NCBI GenBank assembly: GCA_008933995.1
Contig: WARS01000015.1
Span: 1,646,001-1,710,000 of the forward strand
Source: Datnioides undecimradiatus
Taxonomy: Eukaryota > Chordata > Actinopteri > Lobotiformes > Datnioididae
Direction: 5' to 3'
DNA length: 64,000 nt
The notes below the pieces were generated by a model that saw only the letters and a list, made by a program, of their open reading frames with translations, was not told the origin of the DNA and did no database searches. Of this stretch, positions 25,691 to 37,475 are shown in pieces (the stretch's first letter is position 1; the number at the start of each line of letters is the position of its first letter). The position numbers were made by a program, and so were the translations under genes.

Positions 25691-26166
25691 AGGATTGTGG
25701 GAAGGAACAGAAACAGCCTCTGAACATCACCATCAAGCTCCAGACGTCCGGCAGTACACCAGCACCACCTCCACCATCGCCGCTGCACCGCTCCACCGGG
25801 TCCCTCTCCGCTCACCGGCACCTCGCAGAGAGACCAGGCGAAGCGTCCTCGCCGCCTCCTGAGCAGACACTGTCCGATCAGAGAGAGAGAGAGGGAGAGA
25901 AAGAGAGAGAGAGAGAGGGAGGGAGAGAGAGAGTAGTTTTCTCTGACATTATAGAGACTCCTACCACGTACTGTAGGTTACTTTTTTTTTTCCTCCCGGC
26001 GACGTCCTCTGCTAAGTTGCGCTCCTGGATTTTAAGTGCGTCTTGGCGAAGTCCGTCACCATCAAGCAGCGGCTTCAACCTTCCTGTCAACCGGCCGGAC
26101 CAAACAACCGGCGGACCGCTTGTTGTATCTTTCACTTAACCCGGACAAGATTTCATGCGAAATAAA
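25630..26166 (+). other. Probable mef2c non-coding first exon (5'UTR)
   Basis: This CpG-rich segment ends in AAATAAA|GTAAGTA, a strong splice donor at 26167. The 5' edge is approximate. It contains a GA-repeat tract (about 25879-25934) and, from about 25640 on, a single ATG at 26155-26157 only 12 bases before the donor. That ATG has a weak context (T at -3, C at +4). Spliced directly to 47831, its frame reads into the next exon and stops at 47857, giving MRNKVRMLESLS. Assignment to mef2c is by strand, position and structure; no transcript was available. An internal donor-like TAG|GTTAC near 25976 could give a shorter form. Confidence 0.5.
25879..25934 (+). repeat. GA-rich microsatellite within the candidate first exon
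   Basis: Imperfect (GA)n with GGGA interruptions, 56 bases. If transcribed it forms a purine tract in the 5'UTR and could pair with the CT tract at 28262-28348 in the same pre-mRNA. Confidence 0.85.
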
Positions 26167-28261
26167 GTAAGTACCGCGCTTCGCACCACATGCCGCTCAC
26201 TCGCGAACATCCACTAGACACATTGCATCGTGTGGTTTTTATTTTAATCCTTCAGAGGAAAAACTTGGGGGGGGTCTATTTTGATGCGCGCTGCCTCCTC
26301 AAGTAAGTACAGTAACTGCGTTTATTGATTTGTTGTGACCCCGATCGACTCATGCCGGTGACAACTATGTCATATAATTACAAGCTGACATCAAATCACT
26401 GTTTATGGTCTATTAGGAGAGTCAAGGTCTGTCTCGTGTTTTAGGCAGTGTTACAGTTGTGTCGACCTTGTGTAGCTTTCTCATGTCCACATGCAGGCGC
26501 AAAGCCCCAAAGCCACAGCTACTGAACAGCCTGCCCTCCTTAATATAACATAATACAGTATGTTCGACTCTGCGCTCTGGGATGACACAGGAAAAGTTAC
26601 AGTATTAGTTTAAAAACCAGGCGTTGTTTCTTTTCCAGTTGAGCTGTGCAGTTTGACCAAATGATATATTAAGAAACTTTAAAAAAAAAAAAAAAAAAAA
26701 AAGCTCAACTAAAGAGAATGAGGACAAAAATACTTGAGGTTCAGAAGTTTTTAAATTTCAGATAAGTTGTTTCAATAAAGCAGCAAAATGTAGGGAAACT
26801 CATAAGATGCTCTTAAATTATGGGTACGTAATTCTTTACCAGTTTGAACAAACCAAACTGAGGTGCACATATGATCACAATTACTCTGTGTGATTATACG
26901 TCACATCAGATGAAGGGAATCATAGGCAACTGTCATAAATATATTAACAAAGAGTTGTATTTTCCAAACTGCAAAACAGGAGAGCACAGTTCATCAGACG
27001 TGTTTGATTGTTAATAATTAGAGACACAGTGATAACAATGCTGTAAATCAGGGTCTAAGAGAAGGTTTGGCGTGTTCAGGCTGAATAATAATTTGCTCTC
27101 TGTTACTTTTGTTTAGACTCATCTCGCCACAGCGTGAGTGATGTATTTATAAGGTGAGTTTAGCTCAGTCTCTTGTGGCTCACTTGAACCTGTTGCAGTG
27201 AGAGCATTTATAATGACACAATTAACCTGTGGCAACTTCTCACAGGTTGCAGCTTTAGAAATAAAATTAGATTTATTTGTTTTATACGTAAAGTGCAGGA
27301 CAGGAGGCCCACTGATGAAATGTGCAGATACAACGACGATGGTTATAAAATTTTAAATGACTTCAGCACACTTCGTTTTAATTTAGACCGAGTGTGGAAC
27401 CGACTGGGCTGTGTTCATTTAACTCATGCTCATTAATGTAGGCACTTATGTAAATCTCTACACCCATATTCTTTTGAGCCTAAACAGCAATTTTAATCAC
27501 TGGAATACTGCACGTTTTAAAAGTTTTTTTTTAAAAAAACCCCATCATTGTGGAGATAGTAGCAGTTTCTCAAAATTAATAAAACTGATCTAATATTCAC
27601 AGCACATTTTAAAATCTATAAGAACTATTAAATATGAAGTACAGTTTATTATTGGGTGCTCTGGAAACGTTAAAAAAAAAAAAAAAACGTGATAAAGTGT
27701 TGCTGTCTACCACAGCATATCAACCTAATTTGTGAGTCTGTGAAAAGCGTACTGCCTACACTCAGTCATTTACTGCTTGATTGCTTTTCACAGTTAGTGC
27801 AACCTGAAGGAAAAAAAAAAAATACAGCCGATAAAACGTATAAGCAACGTTTGAGATACATTATTAAATTTTAAGAGGATGTAGTGTCCTGTGCATTGTC
27901 CCATTACCGTTTATGTTCCTCTAAGCTGTTTTATATGAGGCGTTGACTAATGATGAAATATCTTAAAGTGTATTAGTCTATAAAAAGATTTTACACATGG
28001 CCTTCCCTCTCCTGCCCATCGTCAATGAAGTTGTTCTGTGTGGCCTGTCTGGCCTGTTGCTCTCTTGGGATTTAGCGTTAGGTTAATCCGCTCAGAGGAA
28101 GGTGAGCGCTCGCATGTGGACCCACGATTACACACAGAGGACTCTGTCAGCCAAGCTCTGTAATCTCAGAGACCCTGTACAAACACACACACTCACGCAC
28201 GCACGCACGTATGCAGTTGCACTCAAACACACACAGTTGCATAGACAAAAGCATGGTCTGC

Positions 28262-28293
28262 CTCTTCTCCCTCTCCCTCTCCCTCTCCCTCTC

Positions 28294-28348
<55 letters not shown>
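28262..28348. repeat. (CT)n microsatellite
   Basis: About 87 bases of CTCTCC and CT units, almost pure pyrimidine on the plus strand. A mirror-symmetric polypurine/polypyrimidine tract of this length can adopt triplex (H-DNA) form. Frames rich in Leu/Ser or Arg/Glu across it are artefacts. Confidence 0.95.
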
Positions 28349-28352
<4 letters not shown>

Positions 28353-30064
28353 GTTACACACACATGCACACACTGACACCCACACTATCTGGCCTGCGCT
28401 GCTTTTGTTTCTCTTATTCTCTTAAGACCTCTCCCTCTTGACAAATCATTTGGGATTTTGGGCGCTGATTCACAAAACCAACAGTGACAACACACTCTTA
28501 CCCTTCTCACAGAGAGGGATTAGAAGGTCACGTGTCCCTGTGATTGGCCGGGGCATTGAGCCGATTGTCAGGGCACTTTGCTGTACACCAGGGGCTCAGT
28601 AAAGCTTTAGTTAAGTGAAGGAAAGGAAAGGGACACATTGTGTGCCATGGTCAGGCTTCTGCCATGTGTTTCAAAAGTGCTCAGACAATATCAGCACAGG
28701 ATGGATTACTGCTTATATATTTAATCATAAACGTCGTATATGCTGCCCATTAATGTGTGAATGCTTATCTGAGTGCTGTAAAATATGTGCTATCAAGCTT
28801 GCACCCTTTTTTTCCAGAGGATAAACATTTAATACTGCACAGAAGGCACATTTCAGGATTCCCTCCTTATGGAAAGCCAGATCTGTGAAAACATTATTCT
28901 TAATGGAAACATCAGAAGCATTTACGTTTAAGCAAATAATTTAATAGCTCCTTTTGCTATGCTTTAAAGTTTTTTTTTTTTCCACTAATGGTTTCAAATA
29001 TTTTGGAAAGGGTTTGCAGAGTTTGCTCAGTTAAACATCAGTAAAGCACTCATTTGCAGATTGCAGGTTGGCAAGATCTGCAGGTAGATATTGAAGTACT
29101 GTAATTGGACTTCATGCCCTTTGGCACAAACGAGAAGGTAATATAAGAGTCAATTGTAGAGAATCATATTTACCTCATATATAAGGAGCTTATAATATCT
29201 TAAACTGTCAAGGGACATCTCTGTTTACCCTGTAAATAATACAGTGTATCTTGGTTTACGTGCTACAGTGCAACGCTTAAAATCCAAAAGTGATAAAATA
29301 AAAAAGATAAGCTGTCAGTTCACGAATAATGCGGAAATGCTAAACTATTTGCTTTGAATAACTTTTTTTTTTCTTCCCTGGCCTGCCCATAAGCAGATGA
29401 AAACACTTAACTTTAATGCTAACTCAAGGGCTTGTTGTATTCCTGTTTATTGCATGAGGCAGGTGTTCCCTCTTTTGCTACGAGGGAGGAAAAGTCTCTT
29501 TTTCGTTTTCATACATTTTTATAGTACTAATGAAAAGCGCAGGGCTCAACCTCACCATGTGTTTATTTACTCATTTTGAACAGATCTCCCTTTCATTGTC
29601 CTAACTGTTGTGCATGTAAGAAATGTTTACCCAAATGTTTCTTTGCCTTAGGACCCCCGTCTGTATATCTTCATAAGAGCTGCAATTACTCATAAAACTT
29701 AAAAAAAATAATAATCTAAAGTAAATAACACAGTCCTTGAATGGTTTATGGTGGGTTGAACGCATATATTTGAATATGTCCTGGTTTTTGCATAATGATG
29801 CAAAGTCTTCTTCTGTCTCTATCTAGTAATTAGCGGTGACGTTCAGCAACTTTCTCTGTATGCTGTAAGTGGATGGGGGTGTATGGGGTTTGTTCACTGG
29901 GGTGTTAAAGATCACAGAGGAATATATCAGCCTTTGATGTTTAATTGTATTGTAAAACACACTTTAGAATATTTCTGCATAAAGTAGACTTCTGGCTGTG
30001 CTGTGCTTTGTGTTTGCTGTTTCTTTGTGTGTTTGTCTGTCAGTATGTGCTGTGAGTCTGGGAG

Positions 30065-30100
30065 GTGTGTGTGTGTGTGTGTGCGCGTGCGTGTGCGCGT
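30065..30100. repeat. Alternating TG/CG tract
   Basis: A purine-pyrimidine alternating tract (TGTGTG then GCGCGTGCGTGTGCGCG), a sequence type prone to Z-DNA. No gene. Confidence 0.8.
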
Positions 30101-32555
30101 TTAAGTTTGTGCCTTGTCTGCGTCTGTTTGCGCGTCGGAATGTTTGTGCTTTTGTGTTTTTTTTTGTCTGAGTTTTGTGAGGTTGTTGCTGGTGTATATT
30201 CAAATGAAAATGCGTGTATTTCTTTTCCTCCTTTATTCTCACGCTGAAGAGGGTAGGATTTGATGTCTTGGATGATGGAGCAGTCTGGAAAACAGTGTCA
30301 GTGTGAGTGCTGAAAAGGCAAACTGAGAAGACAGATGCACAGAAAGACAGAGAGAGACACACACGGAGAAAAAAACCCTTAAATTTATTTGAGCTGAGGC
30401 GACTTCAGAGCAGAGCGATGGCATATTTGGCCCCTGATCAGGTATTCTTCATTAAACGTGTGATGCTTTCATGATGTCATGCTCAACACACTGATCTAGT
30501 TGAACAGGATGTCCTGCCTTCTTCTTCCTGCTTCCTGCTTCCTGCCCGGCCTGTAGGTCATTATTTCAGCAGCTGCCTGCTGGGTGGTCTGTGCTCAGCA
30601 GTGCTGACCACACAATCATATCGTCAGCTGCAGCCCACCTAAAGAGACACCCAAAACACCTCGCCATACTTGAGGCCTGCTCCCTGAAATATTTGGACAA
30701 GGAGAGAGTCTTGGGAGGCTAGAGGGCTGGAGGACTGAAGGGAGCAGAGGACTTTGAGTGATAAGACAAAGAAACATTTAGAATAGGACAGAGGTTGGAT
30801 TTCTTTGTCTAAACATGGATGGTTCAGATCAGGCTGAATGCCTCTGCATCAAGACTTAAGGGTTAAAATAAGAGGCAGCACATTTACGAATGATTTCATT
30901 CACTTCCCCTTCAAACATTTACTTCAGTTGCCTTCCTGTGAGATTTTAAATTTTTATCTAGGAGCCAGACGGCCTTACAGTGTATCTCTGTTATACCTGC
31001 TCTAAACATGTTTTGTGGTGGATCCAGAATTAACTGGGAATCATTTTTAGTTTAGTTTTTTGGGGTTAGGTTGTGGGAGAGGTGTTTGCTGTCCATGTGC
31101 GTAAATCTAGCGACAGAAGGCATGTTCCAGCATAAAGCACACTGCCTGACCTGTGAATGTCGAGGGGGCAACTTCTTACCCCATTAATATATTTTCAGAG
31201 AGAGAGAGAGACCCCCCCTCCTCCTCTCATCATCTCCCTTTAGTGTGGCACACATTTGGACTACACCCAAAGCCAAAAAAAAAGAAAAAAGGTGTGTAGA
31301 AATGTTTTCCAGTGGCTGTAATTTATCTTTGTCACGACGGCAACATAGCCGAGTCATTCTGCAACATAGTCCGGTGAGACGCACAGAGGTAGCTCTGTGC
31401 CTTGGCCTCACACAAGCTCACATCCATCTGAAAACCCTGCTCACACGGCTGCCACAATCTGCGCCGCCGCCACCGCCACTGCTCCCCATCCGCGCTGCTG
31501 AGCTGAGCTTCACATTGCTATCGCGTATTTTTAGCAGATCTTGTGCTCACACTGGATTCGCAGAAATAAGGTCTCGAATTTTACCCCGTCAGGCTTTTGT
31601 GTGATCCTGCTCTCGTAATGAAACGGTGTCACACTAAATTGCCAATAATAGGCAGCGTGATTGATAAATCTCTTTTTTTTTTTTATTCCTGCTCTCAGGA
31701 AGAATATCACAGTTTTAAACGTGATGCTTTATTTATTTATTTTTTTTTCTTTTTCACCGTATAGTCTCAGATATCTGGGCAAAGTCTGTAACATCAGGAG
31801 GTTCGCTGTTCAGCTCCGAGGGGACCGGGCTGTTGAAAATGCTGTTAACACCATCTAAGTCGAGAAACAGCTATATAAGAATCCACGCTCAGTGCTCTCC
31901 CTCTTCCGCAGAGCACACAGCTTAACCAGGCGGTGTCCTGCCAAAGTCCACACCAGTGTTCCTTTCCACTGTCATCTGTGCCATTCCCACACCAAAGGCC
32001 AGCCTGTAAAAGAATGCGCAGCACAGGACTGTTTTGGACGCTTGTGTTACTTAGCTGACCAACAAAAGTTGAGGGGGAAGCAGGACAAAGAGATGCACGA
32101 AAAGGAAAGAAGGCGTCGCTGCCATCCTGAAGACTCAGCTTCATGAAGTCATTTGCAAAAGAAAGAATATAGAATTTATAAATTTTTCGGCCCCGAAGTG
32201 TAACTGAAATCAAACGTAACAACGCACAGTAACGTGCAGCAAAATGAAGTGGCCTGAGGGTGGAGAAGGGGTGAAGCAACACTTCCCCACACACACACAC
32301 ACCTCTTTTCTCTCACTCTTCTCTCACTCTGTCAATTTTTTTTTTTTTTTTTTTTTTTTTACATTTCTCTGGTCCCGGCTCCTTCTGCCCCGTGATGTAT
32401 GGCTTTTTCCTACAGTGGCTCTTCCAAAGTGCAGCTCGTGATGTCATTAATTTTATTCATACTTTATGGATGCTCTGTCTGGGAAAAAAACGAGAGAAAA
32501 GGGAGAGGGACGATGTGAGGAGAGAGGGAGGAAGAGAAAGAGAGCGGCCGGCAGG

Positions 32556-32582
<27 letters not shown>
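32556..32582. repeat. (GA)n microsatellite
   Basis: An uninterrupted GA run of about 27 bases after a broader GA-rich stretch from about 32490. Confidence 0.95.
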
Positions 32583-32586
<4 letters not shown>

Positions 32587-32796
32587 AGAGATGGTGTTGC
32601 GGAAGGAGATTTTCAGTGCAGTTGCATGTATAATGAATGAGGGGGCACTTTGTTTGAAACTCCAGCCCGGCGCTTCACTTCAAGGTTTGCTGGGCAGAGT
32701 GGGGCCTTGTGATCTCACACCAGCCACTCTCTTTATCCTGCCAATAGATGCTTTCACCTGGCACTGTGGTTCGACCCAGTGGAAAAACAAATAACC

Positions 32797-32798
<2 letters not shown>

Positions 32799-32836
<38 letters not shown>
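32799..32836. repeat. (GT)n microsatellite
   Basis: GT run of 38 bases, followed at once by another GA-rich tract (about 32840-32882). Long minus-strand frames over it are low-complexity artefacts. Confidence 0.95.
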
Positions 32837-32839
<3 letters not shown>

Positions 32840-33074
32840 AGAGAAACAGAGAGAGAGGGAGAGAGCGAGAGAGAGAGAGAGCGCACTGACAATGGAACAA
32901 GGGGCTGGGTGGAAAGGGTGAGGAGCGGGTGAGAGAGGGAAGAGGTGAGTTTGTATAACAGCAGCAGTGCAATGACGCCCAGACGATACTGAGGAGAATA
33001 CTGGCACCCAGCCCACACTTCCTAAATAGTGCTCTCTACAGAAATAGCTCAGCCTTGATATTGACTTTTGTCTG

Positions 33075-33076
<2 letters not shown>

Positions 33077-33105
<29 letters not shown>
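33077..33105. repeat. (GT)n microsatellite
   Basis: GT run of 29 bases. Confidence 0.9.
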
Positions 33106-33241
33106 GATGTGCACATCTGAGCATGCTCAATAAGAGGACAGAGATGGTTTCATTGTCTGGTGAGGAGTTATTCACTTTGTTAGCGTCTGTTGTTAATTTT
33201 TGAGTAGCGGGGATGGATGTGGTTTTTTTTCCTGCTCCCGG

Positions 33242-33268
33242 CGTGTGTGTGTGTGTGTGTGTGTGTGT
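33242..33268. repeat. (GT)n microsatellite
   Basis: GT run of about 27 bases just upstream of the TATA-type promoter candidate. Confidence 0.9.
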
Positions 33269-33295
33269 TTGTGTGTTCGCCTGAGCAATAAAGTC

Positions 33296-33530
33296 CGCGT
33301 GTAAAGTGAGTGCGCCGCCTTTATTATTTGGGATAAAAATGGCCTCTGTCTTATTTTTGGCCTTGTGCTGGACTCATGGTTATATAAATAGCTGAGGAAG
33401 TGCGGGGGATACCTGTCGTGGCTCCAGCCTCCCTCCAGCAGAGTCCCAGCGGCTCCACGTCACATCCATCCACCGCCGGCCCACTACGGGCCGCAGCAGA
33501 GCAGCCCCCTCGGGGGCCGTGCAAACAGGA
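33296..33530 (+). promoter_or_regulatory. Candidate alternative TATA promoter inside intron 1
   Basis: TATATAAATA at 33381-33390 is a near-perfect TATA box. Just upstream are three AT-cores of MEF2/CArG type within 45 bp (TTTATTATTTGGG, GGATAAAAATGG, CTTATTTTTGG), none an exact MEF2 consensus. Downstream of the expected start (about 33411-33416) is a GC-rich, CpG-containing stretch to about 33530, as in a 5'UTR. In mammals a muscle promoter of Mef2c lies in the 5' region and depends on an E-box and a MEF2 site, so an alternative promoter is plausible. No decisive splice donor follows, which weakens the case. Confidence 0.3.
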
Positions 33531-34614
33531 TGGGACTCAAATTGAGGGTGTGAGAAAATCAGTCTCTGGAGTAAAACACAAATGGCCCCGCAGTGCAGCG
33601 TGAGCAGACAGCGTCAGACTTTGTAAAGCGCGGATTAGCTAATTTCTTCTTACAAACACCGAGCAGAGTGTAAGACTTTAAGGGGAGTGTCAAGATGGCA
33701 ACACAATAGCACGTCCTCAAAATGAGAACTGTGTTTTTTAGACACTCGTGTAAGGTCATAGGGTGGTTTTCTCTCCTCTCTGCCATCTGTATGCCGAGGT
33801 GTCTTGTTAATTTCATTTCTGCGTCTCAGGCATATGCCATGCGAACAGCACCGAGAGTGTTAACGTTCTCTCTTTGCCTCACTGGTGTACACTGTTTCCC
33901 TCGCAGTCTGCTCTCACTTTCTTACAGGATGATATGGCTCCACATATTTTGAGGGTAATGAGACTTTTGGATTGATGGAGCCTTCAATAAAAAAAAAAAA
34001 AAAAAAAAAGGATGTGTGAACAAACTTTTGCATTGCTGATAATGATGTTAGATGATGTGAGACTGGAATTGACTTATCATTGCCTGTTTATACTCCCGCA
34101 TATACATCTACTAAGTATTTATCACTGAAAATGCTCAGATTTGCAGGGTCAAACTCATGCTCTGTGTCTCGATTATGTTATTCCTGCTTTCCCCAGGTAT
34201 CATATTCCACCGCCGAGCCGTCTAATTATTCGCTCCTGAATCCACATTGTCATCCCGAGTCACTCTTTCATCTGTTTATCTGTCATCCGGCACAAGTGGT
34301 GGAGCCCGCCTTAGCAGAAAGTAGGAAAACAGTGCACGTTAAGCCCGTAGTTCTATTAAACACGAGCATCAACCGCGCTGCATCCTCGCCCGAGATATTG
34401 TTCTCCGTCTAAAAGAGTGCCACTCCACATCTTGGCCCTCCATAATAGGGGCCCCATAATCATATTGGGAGTGGGACAGAAAGAGAGAAATAGAAAGAGG
34501 GAGAAATCTTTGAAAAGCTTTGCTGCCCTTGGTGGACTGTCTCTTTACACGGCGGAAGAGAAATCATTCTTTTTTCTTCCCAATGTGCTTTTTTTTCCCC
34601 TCCCTTTCTCTGTG

Positions 34615-34690
34615 AAGGGAATTGTGCTGCCTGTTATTAATGTGCTTTTGACAGCTTAATTTGATAAGCGGGCTACTTGTTAAAGAAGCC
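34615..34690. promoter_or_regulatory. MEIS/homeodomain/GATA cluster, candidate enhancer
   Basis: TGACAG (34649-34654), TTAATT (34656-34661) and GATAAG (34663-34668) sit in 20 bp, after a TTATTAAT word. The mouse anterior heart field enhancer of Mef2c is known to use GATA and ISL1 (a TAAT-binding homeodomain protein). The resemblance is in motif type only; homology of the element is not claimed. Confidence 0.3.
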
Positions 34691-35215
34691 TTGGATTGTT
34701 CTCATAGAAAGAACACGCTTTTTTTTTTTTTTTTCTTTTTCCTCTCTCTCTCTCTCTCTCTTCCCTCCCATGTTCTTCAAAATGCTGCCGCACAGTCAGT
34801 CGATGACCCAGTTCTGAGAGATGGTCGAAAAACAAGGAAGAGCAGTGCAAAATCCACAGGGAGAAGGAAGGCAAGAGGGTAGCGGGAGAGGGAGAGCGAT
34901 AGAGTGAGAAGGGATACTATAAGTAAGAAAGGCACTTGTGGGAAGTTAACTCAAATGCTTTTTCTTTCTTCTCTCTCCCTCTCGCCTCCTCCTCACTCTC
35001 CCTCCTCCTGCGCTGAGCAGCCTACCTTCTTGGGCTCCTCTTCCCTGTAGCCTAATCGGAAGAGAAACGCTGGGAACGATAACGCGGATTAGCTTCCACT
35101 GCTCGCCAGCTCCCCTTGGTTAAGTACACGTGTAATGAGTTGTTTATTTGGGATAATGCACAGTAGGCGCAGCAGAAGCCCAGAGCTGCCCTCACCTCCC
35201 TCCTCCACTGCTTGC

Positions 35216-35239
35216 TCACACACACACACACACACACAC
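35216..35239. repeat. (CA)n microsatellite
   Basis: Short CA run of 24 bases. Confidence 0.9.
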
Positions 35240-36678
35240 CAGAAATATGTACATGAAGTAAATGTATAACACATGCAGTTACGCAGTAATATACTCGCAG
35301 CATACGTGGTGTGAACACTGACGTGCGCAGGTATGTGCAAATACATACATTCACACAGTGAGCGCTCCGGCAAACACACCCACCCATACAAATTCCCACA
35401 CACAGCTGTGATGCAGGTCACTTGCTGTGCGGGGTTGTACAGAGGGAGAAAAACGGGGAGTTTGGAGTTGGCGGGGTGAGTGTAGAGTGTGTGTTTGTGT
35501 GTGTGTGTGTGTAGGGGGGTTCGTGTTCTCAGGCCTGCGTCGGGTCATAAGGCTAGGGGATTTTTCTCAGGGTGAAGAGAAGGAGAAGAAACTGAGTGAT
35601 GTGAGAAAAAATGAAGGGAAGGAACCAAGAGAAGGAAAAGGCATATGCTGTGCCCACTGCTCTGTGCGTGTGTCCGATGCTGTTGTGTGCGTGCGTGCCA
35701 AGTTTGTGCGCGAGCGTGTATGTACATGAAGTGGAAAAAGCTGTTGCCTTGTGGAGGGGACGTGCTCTGCTATCATTAGCTGGGAGGTGGGGGGGGAGGG
35801 AGTAGGAGGGGGCAGGCGAGGTTATGTGAACGGTGCAGCTGTGCGCGCAGCAGAGGGATTTGAGTGGAGGGGGGGAACTCCAGGCAGCCAGGTCCTTCAC
35901 TGAACCACCAGCTCGCAACACAGAGGCGAAGAGAAGAGAAAAATCCAACCAGGCAGCGAGCCTTGTGAACCAAACGCAACTCGCCGCCGCCCCCTCTGTC
36001 CGCCATCCCTCCACCCCCCACTCCTTCACTCCTCCGCTCCTCCACTCTGGGCCTTCACTTCCCAAATAGGAAAAATAAATAAATAACGATTGATGCTTGA
36101 TGGCAAGGATAAGAGCGCAAGAGAGAGGAAGAGGAGGGAAAAAAGAAACAGTCATGATTTATATATAGTGTAGGGTATGCTTTTCGGGCGTCCATTTGTG
36201 GTTTTGCTGTCCATTTTCATCTGATTTCATCCAAATAACTTTCTTTTATTGGTAATAATAGCAATAATAAAGATAATATAAATTAAGGTAAATATACAAA
36301 ATTGTCGTTCAAGTTTGCTGCCGTTCTGTTCAGGGGGATTTCCCCGCGACTTGACGCACAATTCCAAAATCACCCAAATTTGTTTAAAGCTTCCTCTACG
36401 CCTCTCTTATTTTGCTCGCTGAAAGAGTCAGAGCCCACGTAGCGAAGGATGGCGCGGCAGACGACGACCCAAACTTGCTTGTCAGCCCGTGTGATCAGTC
36501 GCAGTAGAGAGACAAGGCAGAGGTGGCTGAGAGACGACAGAACACAGAATGGCTTCGGCGTGCACTGCTAATGCATTCAGCCTGCCACCGTATCCAACAA
36601 CAAGGCAAAATATCACACAACTCACTTCACAAGATGTTCCTACAACAACAACATCAACAATAACAGACATATAAATGC

Positions 36679-36703
36679 GCACACACGCACGCGCGCGCGC
36701 GCA
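36679..36703. repeat. CA/CG alternating tract
   Basis: ACACACGCACGCGCGCGCGC-type alternating sequence, prone to Z-DNA. Confidence 0.85.
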
Positions 36704-36999
36704 GACACACAGTCGCACGCAGGCATGCACACATGCATAAATAACCACACGCAGCATGTTAAAAACCAACCATGAGGAACAAGAATTTGAAAGCAAACAA
36801 ACAAGTCAGAATGTAAGCAACTTGTCTCAGACTTTTGTGACAGAAAAAATAAATGAAAAAAAATGAAAAAAACACGTTTTGTTTTATGAGAAAGGGAGCT
36901 AAATTGCTGTGGTGCACCAGGCGTTCACTTTTTTTTTTCCTTTTTTGCTTTTTTCCAAAAAAAAAAAAAGTTCCTCGCAGATTTTGGCTTAACGGGGAC

Positions 37000-37175
37000 T
37001 AACTAACTATGTTAAGCACAATGGCGAGCGCGCAGCTAAAAATAGAGCGTGGTCCGACAGCAGTCGTGCTTTGGCAAGAGGGGTCATCTCCATGTGATGC
37101 GGTGGCCTTCACTGTAGCCACATATTGAGAGCAGAGGCACTCTGCCAAAGCTTGTAGCTTCACAGCAGTAATTTA
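37000..37175 (+). promoter_or_regulatory. Perfect MEF2 site with E-box, candidate muscle enhancer
   Basis: CTAAAAATAG at 37036-37045 is the optimal MEF2-binding sequence (YTA then four A/T then TAR). An E-box CATGTG lies at 37091-37096, about 45 bp downstream, in non-repetitive sequence. This exact decamer is expected about 0.1 times by chance in 64 kb counting both strands at equal base composition. MEF2 plus myogenic bHLH sites are the known logic of the mouse Mef2c skeletal muscle control region, so positive autoregulation is a reasonable inference. Confidence 0.4.
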
Positions 37176-37404
37176 ATATTTGTTTGTCTCTATTATTTCA
37201 TTCTCCCCCCTCTCTCCCCTTCTCCCTCTCTCTCTCTTGCTTATGGGGGTTAAGTAACAGTAAGCTTTATCAGATTACTGGGTCTGAGGTCTCTTTCAAA
37301 CCTCTCTTTGCCATCTTGATTTTGTGCAGCTGTGCAGACTCTTTAATCATACGCTATCTTTTTTCACTCGCCCTCCCCTCCTCTCCACCCTTCTTCTCGT
37401 CGTC

Positions 37405-37475
37405 CCTCCTCCCTTAACATATGTTAATTGGCTGCTTTCTGTGACAAATTACGAGCGCTCGCTTTGATGAGGTCG
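37405..37475. promoter_or_regulatory. Paired perfect palindromes, candidate regulatory element
   Basis: TTAACATATGTTAA (37414-37427) is a perfect 14-bp palindrome with E-box CATATG at its centre, running directly into an inverted CCAAT (ATTGG). CGAGCGCTCG (37452-37461), a perfect 10-bp palindrome, follows 24 bp later. The block is unique sequence between a pyrimidine-rich tract and ordinary intron. The structure is seen; binding by dimeric factors is inferred. Confidence 0.3.

Noticed and set aside
32675..33175. Minus-strand frame of 166 residues
   Set aside because: It crosses two GT runs and a GA tract, giving poly Thr-His and Leu-Ser. Microsatellite artefact.
35553..36155. Minus-strand frame of 200 residues
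   Set aside because: Pro/Ser/Leu-rich composition over CT- and G-rich sequence, no family resemblance and no splice structure. Chance frame.
36159..36168. TTATATATAG as a second TATA box or MEF2 site
   Set aside because: It fits both patterns, but no leader-like sequence or donor follows and the region is AT-rich.
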